Below, piece after piece: positions 1 through 10,312 of a DNA stretch of 64,000 nt. A program made the position numbers and the translations under genes. The notes under the pieces were generated by a model. That model worked only from the letters and a program-made list of their open reading frames with translations. It was not told the origin of the DNA and searched no databases. This DNA is from Polytrichum commune. Lineage: Eukaryota; Streptophyta; Polytrichopsida; Polytrichales; Polytrichaceae. The DNA lies in the NCBI GenBank assembly GCA_950295325.1, contig OX485809.1, positions 30,442,001 to 30,506,000 on the forward strand, written 5' to 3'. Positions within the stretch are counted from its first letter, which is position 1. Each line of letters opens with the position of its first letter.

Positions 1-217
1 AAAACTCATCAAAAGTGTATTAAACATCGCGAATCAACTATTTTGCCACCCTTCCTGCCACCAAGAATGCCATCTACTATGCCCACACCACTACCCCCCA
101 CGAACCTTAAAGAATGATTACACAATAACAAATCATACCATCCTCCCTCAACACCCAACCCCCCCTATACACCCCCCAAACCCCCCTATTCCCCACCTAC
201 CCCCGCCTCCCAACAAT

Positions 218-1360
218 ATGCTTAACAACCCCCGTCAATTTCCTATACACACAATACTAGATCACAAACAACGACAACTCATAGATTCTAACGGGATTAA
301 AAGAAATGACACATCATACCTATGCCAATGGACTACTCCAAATAATACCAGATATAACAAATGGCGCACCCAAAGAGAGTTATTTCCTTATTATGATGCC
401 TATACTAGTTGCCACAACACCGAACTACTTATCCAATATTATACGAAAAGACAACACAAACACTTCACAAATATCGTCAACGCATATTTCTCCACGGAAC
501 AACTAAGAGATACTAGATACGTTATCCTTGCCACAATAATTCCATTGGCACATATCTCCATTAATGAATGCAACCCAGAGAGTGACATCGAAACAAATAC
601 TAACACTATCCAAACACAATTCGACGTCGCTCACATATATGAAAACAACGGCCGGCACCTCATTACCATCCCAAGAACTAGATTACTGTGGCTATGGAAA
701 CAATATCATCAAGCTGAAGATACCCCATATAGTCTAGAACCACCTACCCAATCATTTGAAACTGAAATCGTGTGGCTATACCAAAGGTATAAATACCGTA
801 TTCCAAAAAATGACCCACTTAAACGTGCCCAATATACTATTCCAACTCCAATACTAGATTCCCTAATAACATCATTCAATATCAACCATTCATACTTCTC
901 ATCCCCAGTTACTTGTCCCACACAATTCACCCAATTTCACTCACCATTCTCTAGGGATATAATATTTGGATCCCTGGGAAAAGCATTTGACAAAAAATGG
1001 AAGGGAATTGGTTATGCCCACCCCCATAACGCAACAGACTTACAACAAGCCATCCATTGGGCCCGCATTGCGGCCAAAAACGACCCAAATACAATCACTA
1101 TACTTATCTCAAAAGATATGGATTGGTACCATAACTTTAACCCATACACTGGCCCATTCTTGGACACACACATCATTGCCCACTTTGCAGCAGACACCAT
1201 CATATACGAAGAACCCACAATTCCCCCCGAACTCAATATCACGAGAAAAGAATTATCAACACTACGAATATTCTGTATCCACCACCAAAACAATTACATC
1301 GGTACCCACGAACAAATGAATCAACTCACCAACATAGCAAATAACCTCCAAATATTATAA
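218..1360 (+). pseudogene. LINE polyprotein segment upstream of RNase H, unidentified domain
   Basis: A 380-codon open stretch ends at a TAA (1358-1360) that is in frame with the RNase H segment downstream, so the two were probably one protein. No reverse-transcriptase motif is visible. The last 130 residues form a compact block with FGSLGKAF, KKWKGIGYAHPHN, QAIHWARIAAK, ITILISKDMDWY and RIFCIHHQNN. Its pattern (a Pro/Asn-containing turn, then a hydrophobic strand ending in D-x-W-Y) faintly recalls phage/DIRS-type Dam methylase-like domains. The catalytic DPPY/NPPY box is not present, so that similarity is only a guess. No independent host gene is suggested; codon use follows the A/C-rich bias of the whole element. 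Confidence 0.6.
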
Positions 1361-2194
1361 ATTCACACACAAATTGCACCACCCACCCCCTTAAATACCG
1401 TTGTTAATCCTAGCAAAAAATGGGTTAAATCTAATTATCCAAACACACCCAATAATAATAACATTCTTATTTCACAACTCCCTAATTACCAAACTAACTT
1501 ACCATTAAAATCCCATCCGCAATTCAGCTACTATACAGACGGTTCCTTTATGAAACCCAAAGAAATTAACCCTGGAGTATGGAGAAGAGAAAGAGCTGGA
1601 TATGGAATTTATAGCCCCAAAGGCCTTAACATCTCCAAAAGACTACATGGACTCCAAAACATACTACGAGCAGAAATGATAGCCATACATGAAACACTAA
1701 CAATCATTAATACACTATATCCAAACGAACCCGCATTCATATTTACCGACAGTCTCAATGTCTTATACTTACTCAACACACAAATTAAACACCCCACACT
1801 TCACAATAACCACCCTGACCAAATCACCCTCGCCACCATGGTACAAATACTCCAAAAACGAACACAACCAATCATACTATACAAAGTCAGAGCACACGTC
1901 AACATTGACGACAACGAACAAGCAGACAAATTGGCAAAAGAAGGGCTAGAACTAGAGCACAGAATTGCCATTCACCCATATGAACATGCCCATGCCACCC
2001 CATACTACTACCAAAAGGACGTTTGGGCCTCAATGATGGACGTTCCTGATAAAGGCCCCGTTAGATTCCTAGAAAAACAAATTATTAAATACGATAGGGA
2101 AAACAACTTGGAAAACATGGCCACACAAAACCCCAACACTTACAAATGGACAGGAAATGCAGATATAGACAAAGAACTTTCTAACGAATTCTAG
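1361..2194 (+). pseudogene. LINE RNase H domain
   Basis: The frame continues from the preceding stop. The RNase H fold starts at about 1525 with YYTDGSF (catalytic Asp codon at 1538-1540). It continues with LRAEMIAIHETL (Glu), FIFTDSLNVLYLL (Asp) and KVRAHVNIDDNEQADKLAKEG (shown here only as a motif outline: the H, N-E and A-D residues near 1890-1935 are present), so all four acidic active-site positions are recognisable. In LINEs this domain removes RNA from the RNA:DNA hybrid after target-primed reverse transcription. The open stretch ends at TAG 2192-2194, but the same frame goes on into the zinc-knuckle segment, so the stop is likely a later mutation. Confidence 0.8.
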
Positions 2195-2989
2195 GAAAAC
2201 CCGGAAATCACGGATAAACAAAAATCTTGCCTCATCAAATTCCGAACATGAACCTATATGGGCAATGCTCGTAAACAATTGTTCTTCGGTAGATAATCAT
2301 ATCCCTCTATTACATGCCCCATTTGCAACTCATACGAACCGGACACGTGGTTACATGTACTACTTACGTGTAAACAACAACATATACATTCACTTCACGT
2401 CAAAAGACACAACAAAGCTGTATGGGAAATTAGGAAATTACTAATCTCATCTGAAAAATCTCGATGTTATATTCTCATGAACGCTGGCACCTTCAATAAT
2501 ACACCCTAGGAAAGCACCGTTCCCAATTGGCTACTCCCTTGCACATGCGGTACACAAAGATGCCATTGTAACTCCAGATTTAGACCTAACATCCTTTGTG
2601 TTAGAGGATTACCGTACCAAAATGACCCCCCCACAGACATGGACCCCAACCTCGCCATACAATTCATCGAATTCACATACTGTAATGATAGATTCTCTCC
2701 ATAAACACTCGAAGCAGAAAATAACAAATATAAACCATTAATCGATAGTATTGCTGCTAGAGGATGGAAAATTGACCCCTTTATTATAATCACCGCAGGC
2801 GCTAGAGCCACTACACACATTCCTTCAATGAAATCACTTGAAAATAAATTTAAAATACCTATGCCTATCATTAAAAATACCTTTAAAAACATCAATACTA
2901 TTGCTATTAAATATACCATGTCTATCCTCCTACACAAAAGAAGAATAGAAAACCACCAACCACTGCCCCAAACACTAGACCCCCCATAG
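2195..2989 (+). pseudogene. LINE C-terminal segment: zinc knuckle and GW/AGAR motif block
   Basis: Same frame as the RNase H segment, with several stops. From 2315 it encodes TCPICNSYEPDTWLHVLLTC, a C-x2-C, W-x-H, C pattern like the zinc-binding motif near the end of many LINE reverse transcriptases. The terminal block (2720-2989) reads NKYKPLIDSIAARGWKID, then ITAGARATTHIPSMKSLE, then a basic region with LLHKRRIENHQ, and ends at TAG 2987-2989. The same block can be read from the minus-strand copies at 21.06-21.27 kb (AGARGTPHIPSMKKLE) and 53.78-54.04 kb (GWNTNPLVTITAGVRGAIHE). It is therefore a conserved family domain and not chance coding. Confidence 0.7.
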
Positions 2990-3232
2990 ATAAAGCCATA
3001 AAACTTTAGCAACTAAACCACTCTACTCCATCCACTAACAAATGCACTAAGAGACTTGGAAACCCAAACCATACTAACAATCCCCCCTAAAAACTAACCA
3101 TTTTGGTTCTTGTTACTAGTGACTGGTGACTATAGTGTCTACTCTCGAAAGGGAGGAGTAGATCTTTACCTCCATACCTTTGTCCTGTGGGCATCGGATT
3201 GGAGGAGGATCGAACAGACACTTCATTCACGT

Positions 3233-3251
3233 CGGTCTCCTCCGAAGACCG
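3233..3251 (+). other. small hairpin in LINE 3' UTR
   Basis: CGGTC at 3233-3237 and GACCG at 3247-3251 can pair around a 9-nt loop, followed directly by a T/C-rich tail. The corresponding positions of the 53.6-kb and 23.3-kb copies keep the neighbouring TTCACG-CGGT or ATTCA-ACCGGT sequence, which suggests a conserved 3' end. LINEs with strict template choice recognise such 3' stem-loops; that role is inference here. Confidence 0.35.
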
Positions 3252-3383
3252 AAGTTTTTTCTCTTTTTCTCTCTGGTACCTAAATGGGATGCAATTTTAC
3301 CTGTGCTAACATAACAGATTCTTATTCCCACTACGAAGATGCTCATCCCAATTCCCAAGACATCAACAACAACAACAACAACT

Positions 3384-5234
3384 TCATAGGCATGCATACC
3401 TCAGGGTTTCTTGGAAGAGCACCACTTTTGACGCAAACCTGGTTTTCACAGGTGTCTTCAGCCGCCTTATTGGCAATCCAGCCTCGATGCATGCAACATC
3501 CCATTCATGCTTTCCTTTGGTGGACTTTTTAGTCCACGTGATGGTCTTTTGCAAAGCTGCTTGAGCATCTTTAAGGCTCACCTCTTTCATCTTCATGCAC
3601 ACTTTGTCTTCAGTGGTTGCATATTGAGCAGCTTTGCTCATTACATGTCCAAAACACACACTTGCATATGGATCCTGTAACCCAAGTACATCACATGAAA
3701 TGTTGGCAGACAAGGCTCTTTCCAAAGTCTTCATATTAGAGCCTTCATCTTTGACATATGCAATTACCTTAGTCTGCAACTTGAACTGCTCCAGTAATGG
3801 CTTCACAATTTCGGCCAAGGCTATCCCTGAGGTCGTAGGAGCATCAAAAAGGCCCATGGTCACATGTTGCGGCACTCATGATTTGTCCACAAAATTCACA
3901 ACAGCTGCAAAAGTATCGTAACCGGCCCTGGACATCCAAAGGTCGAAAGTTATAGTTACAGTGTCACAGTTGTTGATGACTGGGTACACGTAGCGCTCCA
4001 TTGTTGTTGCTAACAACTGGGGAATGTGCTCCTTTGATAGTTGGTTGCGAGTAGGAAACACCACTCGTGCATCACATCGCAGCACTAGACGCCAAAGCCA
4101 TGGGTTCTCGACCATCGACAATGGAACGTTCCCTTTCGCAATCAACAAAACTAAATCCTCGATGAAACGGATCTGCATGGTGTCACACTTCTTGTATGGC
4201 CGAGCGGAAGAAAAAAAATTCTGTTATTGACGAGGGTGGCAGAGACTTACGTTTCTTGCCCTTTTGCCGCTCATCACGGGTTGCATTTTCAATCTCCTTC
4301 GCATGTTTTGAGTACCGCACAAACTCTTGTTGGTGGTCTCGCTCCACATGCTTCTTCATTGAAGAGAGTCCATGCTCCGCAGTGTACTTCAGAATTCCCA
4401 CATGGTTCCGAGTATTCTTCGACGGAGGCGCTGTGTGACTTGTGCTGCTCGCGGCAGGACTTGGGTGACACACCACGCATCGCAACATCTGCGGCTTGCT
4501 TGTGTCAAGGTTCTGCACTATACCGTCTTTGAGCAGGTAAAACGCCCACACCGATGAGTTTCGATGGTGCGGCATCCACAATTTTTGGTTCGCAGAAAGT
4601 TTCTCTCGCAAGACTGGAAATAAAAACCAGATCAGAAACTCTTGTGTATCTGTTCTTAGATCAACATCTAATCATGAAAGTATTTAAACATATAAGTGTC
4701 TGAATAAGAAAAGTAACCGAATAAGGCCCGCCCAATATCGCCTTCATCTCCAACCTAGTGCAGCAGAGGAAGAATTATTTACTTCGGATACATCCTAGCT
4801 TAACTTAATTCATGCATGCATCATCACTTTCAAACCATACATCAAACAAGTCGAGCCTACCCTAAGCGTATCACTTTTCACTCAGATCGGTTGAGATTTG
4901 CTTTCCAATCTCGGCGAGCTTCCTCTCTCTCTCTCTCTCATATTCACGAGAAATGTGACTCAACCCCAACGAAAGAGGTGCACAAAAGACGACATTGAAG
5001 TCTTCAAAGTGACTGACTGACCTTGCCAAACAACTTCTTCCTCTGCAGCAACTGCCTCTCTGATGAGAACATTGGTTTCCACAAAGCGTTGAACAGTTGA
5101 ACCTGTTGCTTCTTTATGCGTCTCTCCCTCGGTACCTCCGGAGAGTGACTCACGTTGCCAATCGCAACTGTCTCTTCATGAGCACAAACACCCTCATCGT
5201 CAGACAAAAGTTGAATCATTGCTACAGACTCCAT
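3384..5234 (-). pseudogene. hAT-like transposase relic with BED zinc finger
   Basis: Reading the minus strand, a putative first exon begins at ATG 5234 (MESVAMIQLLSDDE) and ends near tandem GTCAGT donor sequences around 5010-5025. An acceptor TTTTTATTTCCAG precedes the next coding block near 4612. That block (4611-4183) holds a BED-type finger: CVVC near residue 45 and HVERDH about 45 residues later. After a frame change near 4180 the hAT-like core follows: MQIRFIEDLVLLIAKGNVPL, TFDLWMS, AAVVNFVDKS, then TGA (3876-3878) where a Trp is expected, VTMGLFDAPTTSGIALAE, KVIAYVKDEGSNMKTL, CFGHVMSKAAQYAT. Coding fades near 3384 and the dimerisation region is not seen. hAT enzymes excise and reinsert elements with 8-bp duplications. 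One frameshift and one nonsense codon make this copy inactive. The exon 1 assignment is tentative because donor phase is ambiguous. Confidence 0.65.
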
Positions 5235-5946
5235 GGCGACAAATCTCACTCCCCTAAACACCCTAAGCAATCTCCTAAATCCTAACCCAGAATCACTAAA
5301 CTTGTTTAGCAAACACAAACCCTAGTTGTTATATGAAGTTGGTGCTTCAAGCAAAGACAAAACGGAATTACCTCTTCTTGAAGGTGCAACACCCTCTCTC
5401 CCACATTAATCAACGTTGCTAGTTTAATCCCAGCAACAAAGCTCCACTACCTGTAGTACGCTGTGCACACAACAAACCAGTACATCGCCGGAAGCAGGCA
5501 TAATGAACAAAGACGTGCATGTTTAAGGGTTTCCAAGCTCATCGTTGAGCAAGGTACGGGTTAGTGACCAGGTTTAGGGTTGGCAGTGAGTCCAGGGCCC
5601 GGGTATGAACCTGGTATTTGCACACTGCTTCACAAACCAATGTACATACCCTTTTACAGACCCGTGTGCTGGACAGATACCCGTTCAACACTGATACGAA
5701 CCCTACCCAACTACATTTCCTCTACATTTGGGCGGGGTTGTCCATATTCACACTCGAATCTGGTGGGTGAGCGGCCAACATGGAAACGCACCCTAAGAGA
5801 CCCCAAATAGGAAGGAAATTTGAAGCACGTCGCCTTGCAGGAGGGCGATGATGTATCTTGGGTGGATATGAAGGCAAATAGAAGGAGGAAGAATGAATAA
5901 CTTAGTATCCTAGAAGGTTGGAGCATAGAGATAGAGATAGAGAGAG

Positions 5947-8376
5947 ATGTTCAAGCAAGAACATCCCCATTTTGTTACTGGGAATTTCAAGCCACAGGGT
6001 ATTTACCTCGGAGACGACGAGTATGGGCGAGCTTTGGATTGTTTGGTGAAGGCCTGCACCGATCTGCTCTTACTGGACTCTGACGAGCCGCACTGCAAGC
6101 TGTTGCTGGGGAAGCGCATCGTGGAGCCCCAGCCGGATTGGTGGTATTTTACACTTTTCCTCACTTTCTCATCCCTCGCGACAATTTCACCAGAATTACA
6201 TTCAATTGAGCACTAGAGTTGTAGTTTCTATACATACATCTGTTGATTCTTGGTTGAGATTCTTATCTCTTAAGTGTGGTATTTATCTCCATATTCAAGA
6301 ATTCTTCCAGAGAATGTATTGTTTTGGCTGAACTACGCTCTGTTTTCGCAAAGAAATGTATATGTTGAGAGTTTTGATTAATCCACGAGTGTTCTAGAAA
6401 TTCCCAGAGATGGAAGCTTGAGACACAAGTTGCTGTCTGTTGACTCCAATATTGCCAAGAATCTGTGCATTTGATGGTGATGAGTGAAAACCTAAGGTGG
6501 TATAATCCTCCGGGTATGTCTCAAACCAGACTGTAAACCCCAAACTTTCAGCTTGGTATATCACAAGATAAACCCTGAAGTCCGATCAACCATGTTGTCC
6601 ATATATGGTTACCGATTACCATATATTTTGGGTCATCATACATTGTATCCACTTATTTTGGGCTCATGAACCCTTTTGTATGGCTTAAACCCCAAAATTT
6701 CAGGTCTATTTATCGTATGGTAAGTATACACACACCTTGACGACGTATTACTGAAGTTGATTCTACAACGTTATCAGGACGCTAGTAGTTCTGATTACAA
6801 AATCTCGGGGTTTAAGCCCAATGTCTAATGTTCGCTGTGTGTATAGGTATGTGGGAGGTAGAATGAAGCCAGGAGAAAGACCAGAGCAATCGATTGCAAG
6901 ATTGGTAAAGAGGGAGCTACATCTGGACATTGATACAGCCCGCTTTCGCCCATTAGGATGTCATTCTTATTCTTGGGCGAGAAGGCAGCAACCCCCTATG
7001 GATAATGGCACCTGTGACATCTCTGTCGTGCTGACTCTTGTTCTCCTACCAGGAGAGGCTGACAGAATTCACATGGACAAGAAAGAGTATGCTGAGTTCA
7101 GGTATTCAGTTTTGAGCCAGCAAAATGATTCTACTTTCAAAAGACATTGCAAAGATGTCACTGGAATGTTTACTGTAAATCTTAGCTAGATAAATGTTGG
7201 GCTGATTCGAAGATTCCCAGTGCTTCTGGAAGTCGTCATCGATGAAGCAGGCAATAGCCTATAGCCTTGTGCTTGGTACTCACAGTCTAGAGGTTGTAAC
7301 TTTGACCAGTAAAGGTAGGGTGACAGTAGCTTATGATATTGGGAGATTAGGTTTAGCTTTGCGTTGCAACTCTGGCATTCAAATAATCATTGTCATTAAT
7401 TGCATTGACCTATCTTGTGGAATATTATAGGAGTGTGATGTGAAGAGAAGGTCAGAAATATAAGTACAGAGGTTATTAATGAGGTACATAGGACTGCAGA
7501 GTGAAATATGCCTACAATAAATCAATTGATTCGTCATGGTAGAAAGTCAAAACGGCGCACACAACGTACTCGAGCTCTAACTCAATGTCCCCAAAAGCAA
7601 GGATAGCAGAAATTGCCAAGATTGTCATCCCAATGTTTCATCAAGTTTTATCCACAGTTCATTTCTGTGTTAGTTTGCTTGATTTGTGTCTACATACGTC
7701 TCAATTGGATATATATCATCTACCTTTGTAGATTATGAACGACCAGCCACTGTTAATTGTTGTGTACCTCATTTCTTCTGCTTGTTTGTGGAGCAGATGG
7801 TTTTCCCTTTCAGAGATTATTGCCGGTGAAGGCTTTCATCCTGCCCTCAAAGAATCTGCAAGGTATGATCAGATTCTCACTTCATTTGCAATCCTACAAT
7901 TGTGCGTGTATGAGGTAGTTATCATTTATCACAAAATATATGTTTATGTGCAATTTCTTTGCAAGTCTATCCTCCAATAAGCTGTACACTGGAATCACTC
8001 TCAAAAGTAGTTGGTGAAACCCTTATGTCGACTTTTAGATGATGATAATTTTGCAATGCCATAGTTTGAAAAAAGCTCTGATTGCGAGCATTCTATAAGG
8101 TTTACTCATTGGTAAGGTTGTGAGGTCCTGATTTCGGTAAATAATACAACTCCATATTTCCTTGATATAACTTGGTAGAATATATCAAGGGGATAAAGTA
8201 AACTTCATTAGCATAAATGGCAAGAAGACTAATAACTTGATTCCTGTGGGATATGTTTTTTCAGGGATATTTTGGCTAGGCATACCTGGCAAAAGCTTGT
8301 GCGTGAAGTTCAATCTGGTGACAGCAGTGGATCCATTGCGGAAACTGCAAAACAGCTTGTTGCTTTGAGAAGCTGA
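5947..8376 (+). CDS. Nudix-family hydrolase-like protein, 4 exons
   Basis: Exons 5947-6143, 6847-7101, 7797-7862 and 8265-8376 join without frame conflict to 209 residues plus TGA. All donors are GT (GTATTT, GTATTC, GTATGA) and acceptors AG; an in-frame TAG at 5938 makes ATG 5947 the first possible start. The protein begins [18 protein letters not shown]. Across the first splice it carries a Nudix-like box, [19 protein letters not shown] then [10 protein letters not shown], at about residues 66-95. A strand and helix region ([20 protein letters not shown]), [19 protein letters not shown] and a C-terminal helix follow. The box has three extra residues before REL and lacks the usual REUxEE pair, a spacing reminiscent of GDP-mannose mannosyl hydrolases as I remember them. 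Nudix proteins cleave nucleoside diphosphates linked to another moiety; the substrate here cannot be told. No transit peptide is evident. Confidence 0.75.
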
Positions 8377-9744
8377 AGAGGGTCAAACCCTCAACCATTA
8401 CATTAGATGCTTAGATGCATCACCAATTTGAGCTGGTCATAACCAGACAGTTCAATGCTATTCATTAGCCTCCTCTACACCAGTTAATGATGTATCTCAG
8501 ACTAAAGATTGTTTGATTTTTGTGTGAAAGCACCATAAGCTCATGGTACTCTGTAAATTCCCTTGTTCGTACACAAGCAGAGGAAACCCACTTGGTGGCG
8601 CTAGCTTTGCAAGATTGTAGCACATTGCTACCTTGCCATATTACATTGTGTCATCTTAAATTTTCAAGCCTTCAAAGCCTTTGTCTTCTCCTTTCCAAGA
8701 TTAAATTCCAAGATTAGTACTTTTGTTCATCTCACTCAAATAAAAAATTCTACTAGAAAATTTATACAAAAAGAATGCAAAATGTAGTCTGGATGTGATA
8801 GAACTTTACTTGGGAAGAGTTAATATTCCAAGTATAAAGTTATAGCACTCTGTAAGTCCAAATTGTAAGTGACTCTATCTACCACAAATGATAAGGTAGA
8901 GAAAGTAAACTTCAAGGTTAGGTTCAAGTTCAATTTAGGCTTTTTTTGAACCCCAATGCTTTTTTTGTTTTCTATGCTTATGTGAACCAACCCTAAGGTT
9001 ATTGTACAAACTGCTGTTCTCCAAATTTCTCTTGAATTCTTCTCGAGGTTGGATACTGTATTCCATCATTCATGTCAAAATGCATAATTGTATGTAATTG
9101 TTCTGTCATATTGTCAAACATAAAGAGCTTTGGTTGATGCCACAAATTGCACGTACACTGTGGTTGGGATATAGTGTGATTGGATAATTAGTATCCCCAA
9201 GAATTAGTGCAATTTACTACGAGTCACACCAATCATCAAATCGCGGAAAAGTCTAAATAAATGTGTAATATCTAATACATTAGTATTATAATGATTTCAA
9301 AATCTAGTATTTAAACTATTACTTTACCATTAAGATAATGATAACAATCCTTTGGGTTGTGAAGCTCACTAAATGTATACTTTTGGCGACTGTTGTATTG
9401 TGACCTGGAAATTACACTGATGATCCCAATTAGTGTGTGTGGTACTAATTGCCGTAACACACACTATTTTGTCAAATTTCAAAAATAGTTAGCGTTGAAA
9501 TTTTAATACTAAATTCAGGAATACATGCTCATTTACCATACAATTCAAGAAAATTAGTCTGTGCTCTAAGGTGTTTGTAAAGTGATAAGAATAAGAATAA
9601 AAATGTATGCATGCACATCCTTGTTAGCATAACATTACTCAACCCTATGTTTGAGTTCCATTTGTATATTTAGCATTTGACATGGGCCACCACTGTCTTA
9701 TCTTTATGGGAAGAAACTTAGATGATAGGAAGAAATTGACACCA

Positions 9745-9890
9745 ATATGAATAATATGAATATTGTGAATAATGCTGGTATTTTCAATGAATAGCGCTAC
9801 TACTATGAATAGTATTTTCATTGAATAATGCCAAGACGAATAGTGTTGCTTTGAATAGTATTTTCAATGAATAATGCTGGGATGAACAAT
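9745..9890. repeat. degenerate GAATAATG / TATTTTCAATGAATA repeat
   Basis: The phrase GAATA-T-G-TATTTTCA-TGAATAATGC recurs about three times with substitutions. It looks like a short, decaying tandem duplication. No coding potential is seen. Confidence 0.5.
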
Positions 9891-10278
9891 GCTTCCTAGA
9901 TTTGTTGATGGCACACCCTAAACTTCGTAATATCAACTTCTGTAATGTCACTCACTCTCTAATATCCTAAAACCCTAGGGAATGGATGTTCTTAGTTCAA
10001 ATCTCACTCCTTATTGTCACATTCCTCTCCCTTATATCATAGGTTTTGCCATTAATGCAAACCATCATAGAAGTCAACCCACGCCCTCGCATTGTGCCAT
10101 GTGTCAATATGTGAAGTGTCTTCTTCTTATTATCATTCTAATTCTTTTTCTTATGCCACTTTGTTGAATTGTTGGTGCATGGATATGTCACATTGCTCGG
10201 GAAGGCCAAGTGGAGGTTGACATGCAAAGATAGATCATGTGTTATGATACCATAGATTTCCCATGGCATCATTTGTTC

Positions 10279-10312
10279 TAAACCCTAAACCCTAAACCCT
10301 AATCCTAAACCA
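10279..10312. repeat. short interstitial telomere-like patch
   Basis: Three AAACCCT units and a variant AATCCTAAACC in a row match the Arabidopsis-type telomere repeat. Such telo-box sequences also occur in plant promoters, but no gene start is apparent nearby. Confidence 0.6.

Larger units (their letters stand above)
1..3275 (+). mobile_element. 3' part of a non-LTR (LINE-type) retrotransposon
   Basis: One reading frame, interrupted by several stop codons, runs from at least 218 to 2989 and carries in order an unidentified conserved domain, an RNase H domain, a CxxC/H/C zinc knuckle and a C-terminal motif block. About 280 bp of non-coding sequence follows, with a small hairpin and then a pyrimidine-rich tail ending near 3275. 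The reverse transcriptase is not in the window and would lie upstream of base 1. The sense strand is strikingly A/C-rich and G-poor. Two further copies of the 3' end lie on the minus strand near 21.0-21.9 kb and 53.6-54.05 kb, which confirms a dispersed family. The exact 3' terminus and target duplication were not resolved. Confidence 0.75.
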
